Origin: an uncultured marine group I thaumarchaeote
GTDB lineage: Archaea > Thermoproteota > Nitrososphaeria > Nitrososphaerales > Nitrosopumilaceae
Length of the DNA stretch: 20,586 nucleotides
Direction of reading: 5' to 3'
Assembly (NCBI GenBank): GCA_902512865.1
Contig: CABXKZ010000009.1
Location: forward strand, 1 to 20,586
Shown here in pieces: positions 1 through 6,832 of the stretch. The notes below the pieces were generated by a model. It worked only from the letters and a program-made list of their open reading frames with translations, made no database searches and was not told where the DNA came from. The position numbers and the translations under genes are program-made. Numbering within the stretch: position 1 is the stretch's first letter; each line of letters begins with the position of its first letter.

Positions 1-306
1 AAGACAAATAAGGAAAATAAAGTGGTTGAAATCGCTGAGAAAAAACCAATTAGCAACATAGCAAATGCAGGTATATTTTATTCTAAATCAGGAAAGAATA
101 TGATTTCCGCAATTGAAAATATGATTGGAAAAGATATTAGAACAAATAATGAATTCTTTTTGTCTACTGCATTTAATGAGTTTGATCTTAAAAAATCAGA
201 AATTCTAACATACCACGTAGATGAAGTAAAAAGCATGGGAACTCCAGAAGAATTGGAAAATTCATGGAAAACGAATTGGAATAAAGATAGTAATGAAAAT
301 ATATGA
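1..306 (+). CDS. Sugar-phosphate nucleotidyltransferase, C-terminal part (5' end outside window)
   Basis: The frame is open from the first base, so this is the end of a longer gene; the GTG at position 22 is an internal valine, not a start. The visible part aligns well with the second half of the nucleotidyltransferase encoded at 1218-1931: AEKKPIS against AEKDPIS, then an AG-(I/M) motif, NMI-x-K/D-x-IR, NEFF/DEFY and a NEF stretch in the same order and spacing. It is therefore a paralogue of that gene, but clearly diverged. The family transfers a nucleotide to a sugar-1-phosphate or related phosphate in the cytoplasm. The catalytic N-terminal half is not in the window, so activity cannot be judged. 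The cupin gene downstream starts inside its 3' end (14-bp overlap), so the two are co-translated in one operon. Confidence 0.8.
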   Translation, partial: KTNKENKVVEIAEKKPISNIANAGIFYSKSGKNMISAIENMIGKDIRTNNEFFLSTAFNEFDLKKSEILTYHVDEVKSMGTPEELENSWKTNWNKDSNENI

Positions 307-619
307 TTTCAATAAAATGAAAGGAGGGTGGTTTATTGGAAATTTTGAACCAACTGCATTCAAAACGCCTGATTGTGAAGTTGCATATGTAAAACATTAT
401 AAAAATCAAGAATGGGAAAAACATTTTCATAAAATTGCTACAGAAATAACATTTGTTATTAAAGGAAAAATTAAGATTAATGAAACCGTCCTTTCATCAG
501 GAGATATTTTTGTTATTGAACCAAATGAGATAGTAGATCCAAAATTCTTAGAGGATTCAGACGTAATTATTGTAAAAGTTCCATCTAATACAAATGATAA
601 ATTTAATGTTGAAAGATGA
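293..619 (+). CDS. Small single-domain cupin protein (108 aa)
   Basis: A compact beta-barrel cupin. Cupin motif 1 is complete: His44-x-His46, Glu51 and Gly58 with canonical spacing (HxH-x4-E-x6-G). Motif 2 begins normally at Gly70 and Pro77, but the expected metal-binding His is absent and Asp82 lies near its place. An N-terminal GGWFIGNFEP stretch and a C-terminal NDKF are family-like. It overlaps the upstream nucleotidyltransferase by 14 bp and the downstream gene by 4 bp (ATGA), so it is translationally coupled to both. Small cupins in sugar-nucleotide operons are often epimerases or isomerases, or sugar-binding proteins. The exact role is unknown and no specific reaction can be assigned. 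Confidence 0.8.
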   Translation: MKIYDFNKMKGGWFIGNFEPTAFKTPDCEVAYVKHYKNQEWEKHFHKIATEITFVIKGKIKINETVLSSGDIFVIEPNEIVDPKFLEDSDVIIVKVPSNTNDKFNVER

Positions 620-1221
620 CAGAGGTTTTTGCCCATAGAGCAATTTTTCAGAATAAAGAAAATTCAGTAGAAGGAATAGAAAACAATCTGAAATTAGGTT
701 TTAATGTAGAAATTGATGTAAGGAAAAATGATTTTGGAATATATTTATCGCATGATCCAAAAAATGAAGGAGAAGAATTATTTGAAAATACATGTAAAAT
801 TATTAAAAACTATGCAAAAAAAATTGCCATTCATGTAAAAGAAGATTTTGATATACAAGAAATAATAGATTTAATTTTAAAATATAATATTGAAGAAAAA
901 TGTTTTATTTTTACCACATCCGAAAAGAAGATTAAAACAGAAGATGTTGATGTGGCGATATACCAAACTAATAATAACATTCCAAATGATACAAAAATTT
1001 TCTGGTGTGATGAAAGTAATGGAGAATGGTATAATAATAAATTATTTTTAGAAAATAAAAAATGCAAAAACATTATCATAACTATGTCAAGAGAATTATT
1101 AATGGAGTCAAATTTTAAAGAGATTAAATTGGATTGGAAAAGATTATGCAGATTAGGTGTAGATGGAATATGTACTGATTTTCCGAATGAGTTAAAAAAA
1201 TTCATGAGAGAGCAATTATGA
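616..1221 (+). CDS. Glycerophosphodiester phosphodiesterase-like (GDPD fold) protein, 201 aa
   Basis: A short TIM-barrel protein of the GDPD/PI-PLC superfamily. The expected catalytic pattern is present: His7-Arg8, Glu15-Asn16-Ser17, Glu32-x-Asp34 (EIDVR) and His46-Asp47 (SHD). The D34 to H46 spacing matches that of characterised GDPDs, and the C-terminal GVDGICTDFP is the usual family ending. At 201 residues it is shorter than most GDPDs (about 240 aa or more). The family hydrolyses phosphodiester bonds of the glycerophosphodiester type using a divalent metal, so a phosphodiester-linked intermediate is a reasonable substrate guess. No signal peptide is evident, so it should be cytoplasmic. 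ATGA overlaps join it to the cupin before it and the nucleotidyltransferase after it. Confidence 0.8.
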   Translation: MTEVFAHRAIFQNKENSVEGIENNLKLGFNVEIDVRKNDFGIYLSHDPKNEGEELFENTCKIIKNYAKKIAIHVKEDFDIQEIIDLILKYNIEEKCFIFTTSEKKIKTEDVDVAIYQTNNNIPNDTKIFWCDESNGEWYNNKLFLENKKCKNIIITMSRELLMESNFKEIKLDWKRLCRLGVDGICTDFPNELKKFMREQL

Positions 1222-1931
1222 TGAATATTGTTATGCCTATGGCAGGTAAAGGATTGAGGTTACTAAATGCAAGATATGGCGTGCCAAAACCACTTGTTGA
1301 GATTAAAGGAAAAACAATAGCAGAATGGTCAATTTCCACACTAGGTCTAAAAGGAAATTTTATCTTTTGTTGTAAAAATGAACATATAGAAAAATTTGAT
1401 TTAGATAAAAAATTATTAAAAATTTTACCAGATTGTAAAATTGTGATTATAGAGGGAGATACTGAAGGTACAGCAGATACAATTCTGCATGCGTCAGAAT
1501 TTATCGATAATAATGATGAATTGTTTATTTCAGATTCCGATCATTGTATGATTTGGGATAATGAAGGATTTGAGAATAAAATAAAAAATACAGATATTGA
1601 CGCATGTGTCATGGTGTATCCAGATAATCAAATATCAAATGCATATAGTTATGTAAAATTAGATAGTATGGGATTTGTTTCGCAAGCAGCAGAAAAAGAT
1701 CCAATTAGTAGTATGGCGGCGGCAGGTATGCATTATTACAAAAGAGGTTCAGATTTTGTGAAATATGCAAAAAATATGATAAAAGATAATATTAGATTTA
1801 ATGACGAATTTTACGTAACTCCAGTTTATAATGAATTCATAAAAGATGATAAAAAAATAATTACATTTCCAATTAAGAATAAATGGCCGTTAGGTTCACA
1901 AGAAGAAATAAAAAAATTTTTAGAAAAATAA
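1218..1931 (+). CDS. Sugar-phosphate nucleotidyltransferase (NTP_transferase family), 237 aa
   Basis: A GT-A-fold nucleotidyltransferase. The N-terminal nucleotide-binding loop reads MPMAGKGLRL (Gly10-Lys-Gly-Leu-Arg14), followed by PKPLVEI at 23-29. GTADTIL occurs at 84-90, and SDSDH at 105-109 supplies the metal-binding aspartates. Length is normal for the single-domain form; there is no beta-helix C-terminus, unlike the RmlA at 6817-7884. The usual GTR is replaced by GLR, as in several capsule-cluster members that activate unusual sugar- or polyol-phosphates; the substrate cannot be read from sequence. ATG at 1218 overlaps the preceding stop (ATGATGA), and a second ATG directly follows. 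It ends the four-gene operon and is a paralogue of the truncated gene at 1-306. Confidence 0.85.
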   Translation: MMNIVMPMAGKGLRLLNARYGVPKPLVEIKGKTIAEWSISTLGLKGNFIFCCKNEHIEKFDLDKKLLKILPDCKIVIIEGDTEGTADTILHASEFIDNNDELFISDSDHCMIWDNEGFENKIKNTDIDACVMVYPDNQISNAYSYVKLDSMGFVSQAAEKDPISSMAAAGMHYYKRGSDFVKYAKNMIKDNIRFNDEFYVTPVYNEFIKDDKKIITFPIKNKWPLGSQEEIKKFLEK

Positions 1932-1955
1932 TTATTCGGGTATAGATTTTTCTAA
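1920..1955. terminator. Perfect 10-bp inverted repeat across a convergent gene junction
   Basis: TTAGAAAAAT at 1920-1929 is exactly complementary in inverted orientation to ATTTTTCTAA at 1946-1955, with a 16-nt loop. The centre lies on the abutting stop codons of two convergent genes (TAA at 1929-1931 and the reverse TAA at 1932-1934). Position and symmetry fit a two-way transcription end. Archaeal termination relies mainly on U-tracts, and each arm supplies T5, so the function is plausible but unproven. Confidence 0.45.
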
Positions 1956-2591
1956 TGATGCATCAAAAAATATTTTTTGATATTCATCAAAATGATTTAA
2001 TTTTTCCCATTCAATTTCAAAATCATCAAAATAGCTTTTAACACAAAAATATTTTCTTATGATATCTTTCCATGAAGAATTATCAGTTTTGATATTTTTT
2101 ACATAATTTTTTGTTAGATATACACCAGCTTCTTCATAATTAGTTTCATCATACAATGGAATTGTAGACCAAAAATCCTCTAATAATTTTTTAGTAGCAA
2201 TTTGGCAAAAATCAGAGGTTCTATATCGTATTGATTCAAAAGTTCCAAAGTCAGGAACCATTATTCTATTTGGATATGAATTTTTCAAATAGATTTGAAA
2301 AATATTTGGGTTATGAATAAACTGATCAGTTCTACATTTCATTATTATTTCTGAATCAATTTTTTTAAGCCCTGCATTAGTTCCTACTATTTGAAAATTC
2401 ACAGTAGATTTTGACTTTCCAGAAACTTTTGGAGGAGTAGATGTTATAATTTCACAATCAATATCATCAGTATTTTCATTTTCCCAAGTAGATAGAAGGA
2501 TTTTTGCATCTGAAAAGTTTTCTTTATATTCTTGAATAATAGATTTAGTCCATTTGGTGATTCTACCTTGAAGAAGAATTCCAAAATCCAT
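1932..2591 (-). CDS. WavE-like polysaccharide synthesis protein (219 aa)
   Basis: It resembles the WavE lipopolysaccharide-synthesis family. ILLQGRIT stands at the N-terminus, LLSTWENE at 32-39, NFQIVGTNAGL at 65-75 and KCRTDQ at 85-90, the last looking like a DxD-type glycosyltransferase site. No membrane segment or signal peptide is visible, so it should act in the cytoplasm as a putative glycosyltransferase on a surface glycan. It is shorter than typical WavE proteins of about 300 residues, mostly at the C-terminus. The ATG at 2591 fits the start of the conserved domain. It stands alone on this strand, convergent with the nucleotidyltransferase operon and divergent from the next gene by 48 bp. 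The family call is moderately secure; the substrate is unknown. Confidence 0.7.
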   Translation of the reverse strand: MDFGILLQGRITKWTKSIIQEYKENFSDAKILLSTWENENTDDIDCEIITSTPPKVSGKSKSTVNFQIVGTNAGLKKIDSEIIMKCRTDQFIHNPNIFQIYLKNSYPNRIMVPDFGTFESIRYRTSDFCQIATKKLLEDFWSTIPLYDETNYEEAGVYLTKNYVKNIKTDNSSWKDIIRKYFCVKSYFDDFEIEWEKLNHFDEYQKIFFDASLEKSIPE

Positions 2592-2603
2592 AGAGAAAAG
2601 AAG

Positions 2604-2620
2604 TATTATTAATATAATAA
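2604..2620. promoter_or_regulatory. Shared AT-rich promoter element between divergent genes
   Basis: The 48-bp gap between the divergent starts at 2591 (-) and 2640 (+) contains a TATTATTAATATAATAA run at 2604-2620. Its centre is about 22 bp from the minus-strand ATG and 27 bp from the plus-strand TTG, where archaeal TATA boxes of leaderless transcripts fall. One near-symmetrical element might serve both directions. This is inference from spacing only. Confidence 0.3.
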
Positions 2621-2639
2621 CATAATTACGAAATTACAT

Positions 2640-3374
2640 TTGTATAGAAAAAAGTTCTGGATAAAAGAATATATGAAAAGATATGAATTTATTTCTAAAT
2701 TTTGTTATGGGAAGATACTGGATTGCAAATTTAGTAATTTTTCTTCATTTCATTCTGCCCAGATTTTGTTAGAGAAAAATTGTGATGAAGTTTGTACTTA
2801 CAATAAGAAAACTGATGAGATTGTAAAACGTATTAAAAAAAATAATGTGATAAATTATGAAGGAAGATCTGATAGTTTAGATTCAGAGTATGATTGTATA
2901 ATTTCGTTTGAAACTAATTTCAAACAAATGAGTTTTGAAGAAACTGTTGAAAAATATTCAAAATTACTAAATGAAAATGGTAAATTGTTCATTTCTGCAA
3001 TAAATGAAAAAAAGAAATCGAATTTTATATCAAATGATGAATTTCAAGAAATAACTATTAAGAAAGAGAGGTTTGTAGAAAATCTTGAAAAATTTTTTAA
3101 AAAAATTGAATTGTATTCTCACATGATTAAAGATGAAGAGAAACCATCAAAAATTCATAATAAATTTAATTCTGTTAGAAGTATTGGTGCAAAATTATTA
3201 TCCAGTGTAGATAAAAATAGAAGTTTCTACATTGACCATCTACAAAATAGAATGAAAAAGATTGATCAAACTAAAAATATATCAACAGAAATTTCAGAAT
3301 TTGATTATATACCAATTCAAAATATTAATGAACATAATCCATTTTATTTTTTGGCAATATGTGAAAAGAATTAA
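2640..3374 (+). CDS. Divergent class I methyltransferase-like protein (244 aa)
   Basis: The overall pattern is that of a Methyltransf_11/23 domain. A GKILD strand occurs at 24-28, YDCIISFE at 84-91 occupies the motif IV position, and KLLNENGKLFIS at 108-119 is the usual post-motif helix and strand. The glycine-rich SAM-binding loop (normally GxGxG) is not present; after the LD there is CKFSNFSS. It may therefore bind SAM poorly or be a non-catalytic relative. The C-terminal third (about 150-244) is not recognised. The start is TTG at 2640; the next in-frame ATG is codon 12 (2673), and no good Shine-Dalgarno helps decide. It is a lone plus-strand gene, convergent with the flippase 5 bp away. 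Confidence 0.6.
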   Translation: MYRKKFWIKEYMKRYEFISKFCYGKILDCKFSNFSSFHSAQILLEKNCDEVCTYNKKTDEIVKRIKKNNVINYEGRSDSLDSEYDCIISFETNFKQMSFEETVEKYSKLLNENGKLFISAINEKKKSNFISNDEFQEITIKKERFVENLEKFFKKIELYSHMIKDEEKPSKIHNKFNSVRSIGAKLLSSVDKNRSFYIDHLQNRMKKIDQTKNISTEISEFDYIPIQNINEHNPFYFLAICEKN

Positions 3375-3397
3375 TTTTTTTATAATTTCTTTAATTC
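3368..3397. terminator. Inverted repeat with T-tract at a convergent junction
   Basis: GAATTAA at 3368-3374 and TTAATTC at 3391-3397 form a 7-bp inverted repeat with a 16-nt loop over the convergent stops. A run of seven T begins right after the plus-strand stop (3375-3381), fitting archaeal U-tract termination of the methyltransferase-like gene. In DNA this AT-rich, 7-bp arms can arise by chance; the T-tract is the stronger signal. Confidence 0.35.
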
Positions 3398-4864
3398 GTT
3401 CAATATAGATTTTATAAATAATCTAGATTCTAAATCAATAATATAAGTAATAATAATATAAGAAATCACACTAACACCAATGAATGATAACAAGTAAGGT
3501 AAGAATTCAAATAATTCAAGATTATAGTTAGAAAAATATTCAAACAAATACAACATAGGAATGAAAATTAGACTAGAAAAAACAAATTTAGAAATTTTTA
3601 CCCACTCTATTTTTAATGGTAACATTTTGCGTACAAGAAAACAAATGTAAATTGTAAAAGGAATTTGTGTACCTAACGAAATAATTGCCCAATAATAGAT
3701 TAATTCAGAATATCCCATTGATGAATTAATTAGTAAAATTATGCCTAATGATATGGCATATGCAGAATATTGAATTAATTGTATGGTAGGTATTACAAAT
3801 AATTTACTTTTAATATAATTTTTAGTTGTTGATGATTCATTTGTATCAACTTTTTCGGTTCCTCTTAGAATAAAATTACAAGTATCAAAAATAGTAAATG
3901 AAAAAAATCTTAATGCCAGAAGTATTGCTGCAGGATATATAATTACATATATTGGGTTTAGAACATAAAGTGCAGGTTTTGAAAAAACGACAACTAATGT
4001 GCACAGTGGGATTAGAATATACAATAGTTTAGTTATAGAATTTTGGAGAAAACTTGTATCTTTAGATCCAAGTAATTTTGGATAAATTGCAGTAAACATT
4101 AATCCACCGTATCCAACTAAACTACCAATCACTACTGCAGAACCATAATAACCTAAACCTTCAGCACTTCCTATAATCAGAGTAAAAATTGCAACATCTA
4201 AACTAAAAATTAAACCGGTAATTGGAGGATATAATGTTAACCAGGATAACTTTATCCATTTTTTTAGAAAATCTAAATTAAAACTATTTTTTAATTTTTC
4301 TCTAGCATAAAATAAGTGCAGAATAATACTAGCAGAGATTCCTAAAAATGAAGATAAAATAACCCCATAAACACCAAATTCAAAAAAATAAATAAAAAAT
4401 AAGACTGTAGGAATTTTGATTATATCAATAATTACAAGACCGTAACTCTGAGATTGTGGCTTCCATCCATAATTTATTGCACTTAAAATTGAATAGAAAA
4501 AATTTGCAGGAACCAAAATAACACTAAAGAGTAGAACATTCGTATCTACGTCAGAATTTCCAGAAATTAATATTGCAATTAATATATAAGCAAAAATTCC
4601 TATAGTAGAAAAAATTCCACCTGAAACAATCGCTGTTTTTCCTGAATCAATTTTTCTAGCTGTTTCACGGGTTAACCAGTAAGTTTCTATAAAATGTAGA
4701 AATAATACATAAACAATTAATCCACCAATTAACGTCCAAGTTCCATATTCTTCAGGTGTTAAAGTGCGAGTAACTATTGTAATAAACGCAAATCCAAGGA
4801 TTAGCCTAATTATGCCTATAAAAAATGAAATTGTACCCGTATAACCAGCTCTAATTGAAGACAT
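3380..4864 (-). CDS. Wzx-type polysaccharide flippase (MATE/MVF-like superfamily), 494 aa
   Basis: A polytopic inner-membrane protein with many hydrophobic segments, by eye about 12-14. The N-terminal TRTLTPEEYGTW at 32-43 follows the first membrane helix and is the hallmark of the polysaccharide biosynthesis/oligosaccharide flippase family. It would flip lipid-linked glycan units from the cytoplasmic to the outer face of the membrane. Length is normal for Wzx. It lies among glycosyltransferases and sugar-nucleotide genes, as expected for the exporter of the glycan made here. It is transcribed alone: 5 bp convergent with the gene on its 3' side, and divergent by 149 bp from the membrane glycosyltransferase. 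The ATG at 4864 starts a short basic stretch before helix 1. Confidence 0.85.
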   Translation of the reverse strand: MSSIRAGYTGTISFFIGIIRLILGFAFITIVTRTLTPEEYGTWTLIGGLIVYVLFLHFIETYWLTRETARKIDSGKTAIVSGGIFSTIGIFAYILIAILISGNSDVDTNVLLFSVILVPANFFYSILSAINYGWKPQSQSYGLVIIDIIKIPTVLFFIYFFEFGVYGVILSSFLGISASIILHLFYAREKLKNSFNLDFLKKWIKLSWLTLYPPITGLIFSLDVAIFTLIIGSAEGLGYYGSAVVIGSLVGYGGLMFTAIYPKLLGSKDTSFLQNSITKLLYILIPLCTLVVVFSKPALYVLNPIYVIIYPAAILLALRFFSFTIFDTCNFILRGTEKVDTNESSTTKNYIKSKLFVIPTIQLIQYSAYAISLGIILLINSSMGYSELIYYWAIISLGTQIPFTIYICFLVRKMLPLKIEWVKISKFVFSSLIFIPMLYLFEYFSNYNLELFEFLPYLLSFIGVSVISYIIITYIIDLESRLFIKSILNELKKL

Positions 4865-4898
4865 TATCTAACTTTCAATTTAGAACTAATAAAGTGAG

Positions 4899-4943
4899 TT
4901 TTAAAAAATTCCGATTAAATTGTCGTTAAAATTTTAAAAAATT
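4899..4943. repeat. Exact 12-bp direct repeat in the largest intergenic gap
   Basis: TTTTAAAAAATT occurs at 4899-4910 and again at 4932-4943, a 33-bp period or about three helical turns. The gap (4865-5013) separates the divergent flippase and membrane glycosyltransferase genes and is the longest non-coding stretch in the window. The repeats could be regulator sites or bent DNA flanking two promoters. The element is low-complexity, so chance is possible. Confidence 0.35.
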
Positions 4944-4996
4944 AGATCTTAGTGATTATTTATGCTAAAACAATTAATAATATAATTCATGAATTT

Positions 4997-5002
4997 AGGA
5001 GG
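4997..5002 (+). promoter_or_regulatory. Strong Shine-Dalgarno (AGGAGG)
   Basis: AGGAGG ends 11 bases before the ATG at 5014. It fixes the start of the membrane glycosyltransferase and implies a leadered transcript, unlike the several apparently leaderless genes here. Confidence 0.6.
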
Positions 5003-5013
5003 ATCTATCAAAA

Positions 5014-6813
5014 ATGAAACTTGGTTTGTTTGCTAATAATTCAAGTATTTTTTCCTTAAAAAAAACTTGGATTTGTTTACTTATCATAGGATTATCGAGT
5101 TTTACTATCAGATTATGTTTTTTTCCTTATGAGATACCATTTGTTTTAGATAATTTAGATTATTTTGCATATTCCATGAAGGTCAGTCAAGTTGGAGTAT
5201 TGCCACAAGATTGGCATATTTCAAATAATGGCTGGCCTATTGTTAATTCACTTCTTTTCTCAATAATGCAGAATGGAGAAATGATGGATTATATTTTTGC
5301 ACAAAGAATTCTTGCAATATTATTTTCTGTCATGACGATTATACCTCTCTACTATTTATGTAAAAAATTTTTTTCAAACCAAATTGCAATTTTTGGTACT
5401 ATAATTTTTTCTTTTGAACCACATCTAATAATTAATTCTAATGCAGGAGGAATTTATCCAATTGCAATTTTTATTTTAACAATTTCATTATCATTATTTC
5501 TAACTAAACACAGATTTGGAATATATGTATCATTCATAGCAGCAGGCATTTTATCATGTTTTAGATATGAATTAATAATAATAATAATTCCATTATCAAT
5601 TTTTTTCTTTTTAAAACTTAAAAATGAAAATAAAAAATATTTAAAATTCATATTTTGTATAACACTTTTTATTTTAGTAATGTTACCTATTACAATTTTA
5701 AATTATAATAATACAGGACAAGATGGCTTAATCAGTAATTTTATCTATGAACAGAAATATGCACAAGAATCATTATTCGAAAATAATCAAGCCGGCGATA
5801 GTCGGATTGATGATATAGAAGAATTTAGATTTGTAAATTTTCTTACAAAAGGAATTGAAAATTCATCAATTATTTTTCTAGTTTCATTTTTCCCAATTTT
5901 ATTATTTATTGTTCCTTATGGAATATACAAAATTTTTAAACATAAAAAAAGTGAGAATTATTTTATTATTATAACTGGAATTGTGCTATTTTTACCTGCA
6001 TTCTATGCGTATGCATGGGAAATGAGTGATGCACGGTATATTTTCATCATATATCCAATTTTTATTTTAGTATCATTATATTCAATAGATTGGCTCTCAG
6101 AAAAATTTTTTCCACAAATAAAATATCTGATAATTTTAGTTATTATTTTGTCATCAATAACATTTCTAATTTTTGAAACTAATGGTTATCAGGAAGATAG
6201 GGAATCATTTGAAATTGGAAAATTTCTCGTTGATAATGTTGAAGGATATAATTTGTATTACCCAAATGGACAATATGTTAAACCAGCACTAGTACTTGAT
6301 TCTTGGCCAGAAATATTGCCAAACAACGAAAATGGGCATATTATAAGAGATATTATTAGAATTGATGACCTAGATTACGATAGAATTGAAGAATTCATTA
6401 AAAATTCAGAAAATATTCTAGATGTTACTTCAAATAATGACAAGAATAATCCAAAAGAAGTTTTATGGAGTTCTTTTAAAATTACGGGAGATTTACCTCC
6501 AACATCTTTAAGATCAGGTGATAAAGATTTTCAAGGTATTGATGCATTTATTCATACCAATTCAACTGGAAAATATCTTCTAAACAATATCAGATATTTT
6601 AGTGATGGTACATTGAGAGATAACGCACCAGGACTGACACATGTTATTGTGAGTGATAAAGAAGACATGGAAGAAATGTTTAAAAAAATTTACTGGGAAA
6701 GTGAGAAATATCCATATCTAGAAAAGGTATTTGATTCAAATGATTTAAAAATGTTAAGCAATGTAAAAATTTTTGAAATTGATTATGAATTATTTTATGA
6801 TTTGAATAAATAA
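5014..6813 (+). CDS. Polytopic GT39/ArnT-like (PMT_2-type) glycosyltransferase, 599 aa
   Basis: The first membrane helix is at about 18-36. An acidic loop with LDNLDY follows at 45-50, comparable to the catalytic DE/D region of the first outer loop in PMT/ArnT enzymes. Further hydrophobic helices run to about residue 385, including MTIIPLYYL, a long helix at 186-200, and DARYIFIIYPIF at 339-350, a typical late PMT_2 motif. The last 210 residues (about 390-599) are hydrophilic and probably form an outward-facing domain. Such enzymes use a polyprenyl-phosphate-linked sugar to glycosylate a lipid or protein on the outer membrane face. A strong AGGAGG supports the ATG at 5014. The gene is divergent from the flippase and probably works after it. 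Donor and acceptor are unknown. Confidence 0.75.
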   Translation: MKLGLFANNSSIFSLKKTWICLLIIGLSSFTIRLCFFPYEIPFVLDNLDYFAYSMKVSQVGVLPQDWHISNNGWPIVNSLLFSIMQNGEMMDYIFAQRILAILFSVMTIIPLYYLCKKFFSNQIAIFGTIIFSFEPHLIINSNAGGIYPIAIFILTISLSLFLTKHRFGIYVSFIAAGILSCFRYELIIIIIPLSIFFFLKLKNENKKYLKFIFCITLFILVMLPITILNYNNTGQDGLISNFIYEQKYAQESLFENNQAGDSRIDDIEEFRFVNFLTKGIENSSIIFLVSFFPILLFIVPYGIYKIFKHKKSENYFIIITGIVLFLPAFYAYAWEMSDARYIFIIYPIFILVSLYSIDWLSEKFFPQIKYLIILVIILSSITFLIFETNGYQEDRESFEIGKFLVDNVEGYNLYYPNGQYVKPALVLDSWPEILPNNENGHIIRDIIRIDDLDYDRIEEFIKNSENILDVTSNNDKNNPKEVLWSSFKITGDLPPTSLRSGDKDFQGIDAFIHTNSTGKYLLNNIRYFSDGTLRDNAPGLTHVIVSDKEDMEEMFKKIYWESEKYPYLEKVFDSNDLKMLSNVKIFEIDYELFYDLNK

Positions 6814-6832
6814 ATATTATAAAATAATATTT
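6812..6832. terminator. Perfect 8-bp inverted repeat, likely two-way terminator
   Basis: AAATATTA (6812-6819) and TAATATTT (6825-6832) are perfect inverted arms around a 5-nt TAAAA loop. The hairpin covers the stop codons of both convergent genes (TAA 6811-6813; reverse TAA 6817-6819). Tight loop, symmetry and location suit a bidirectional transcription end, though an all-AT stem is weak. Confidence 0.45.

Noticed and set aside
22..306. GTG at 22 as the start of a 94-residue protein
   Set aside because: The frame is open to base 1 and the sequence aligns inside the paralogue at 1218-1931, so it is the tail of a longer gene.
831..1205. Antisense open frames, including 831-1205 and 10788-11123
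   Set aside because: They lie inside well-supported genes on the other strand, have no family motifs, and are expected in AT-rich coding DNA.
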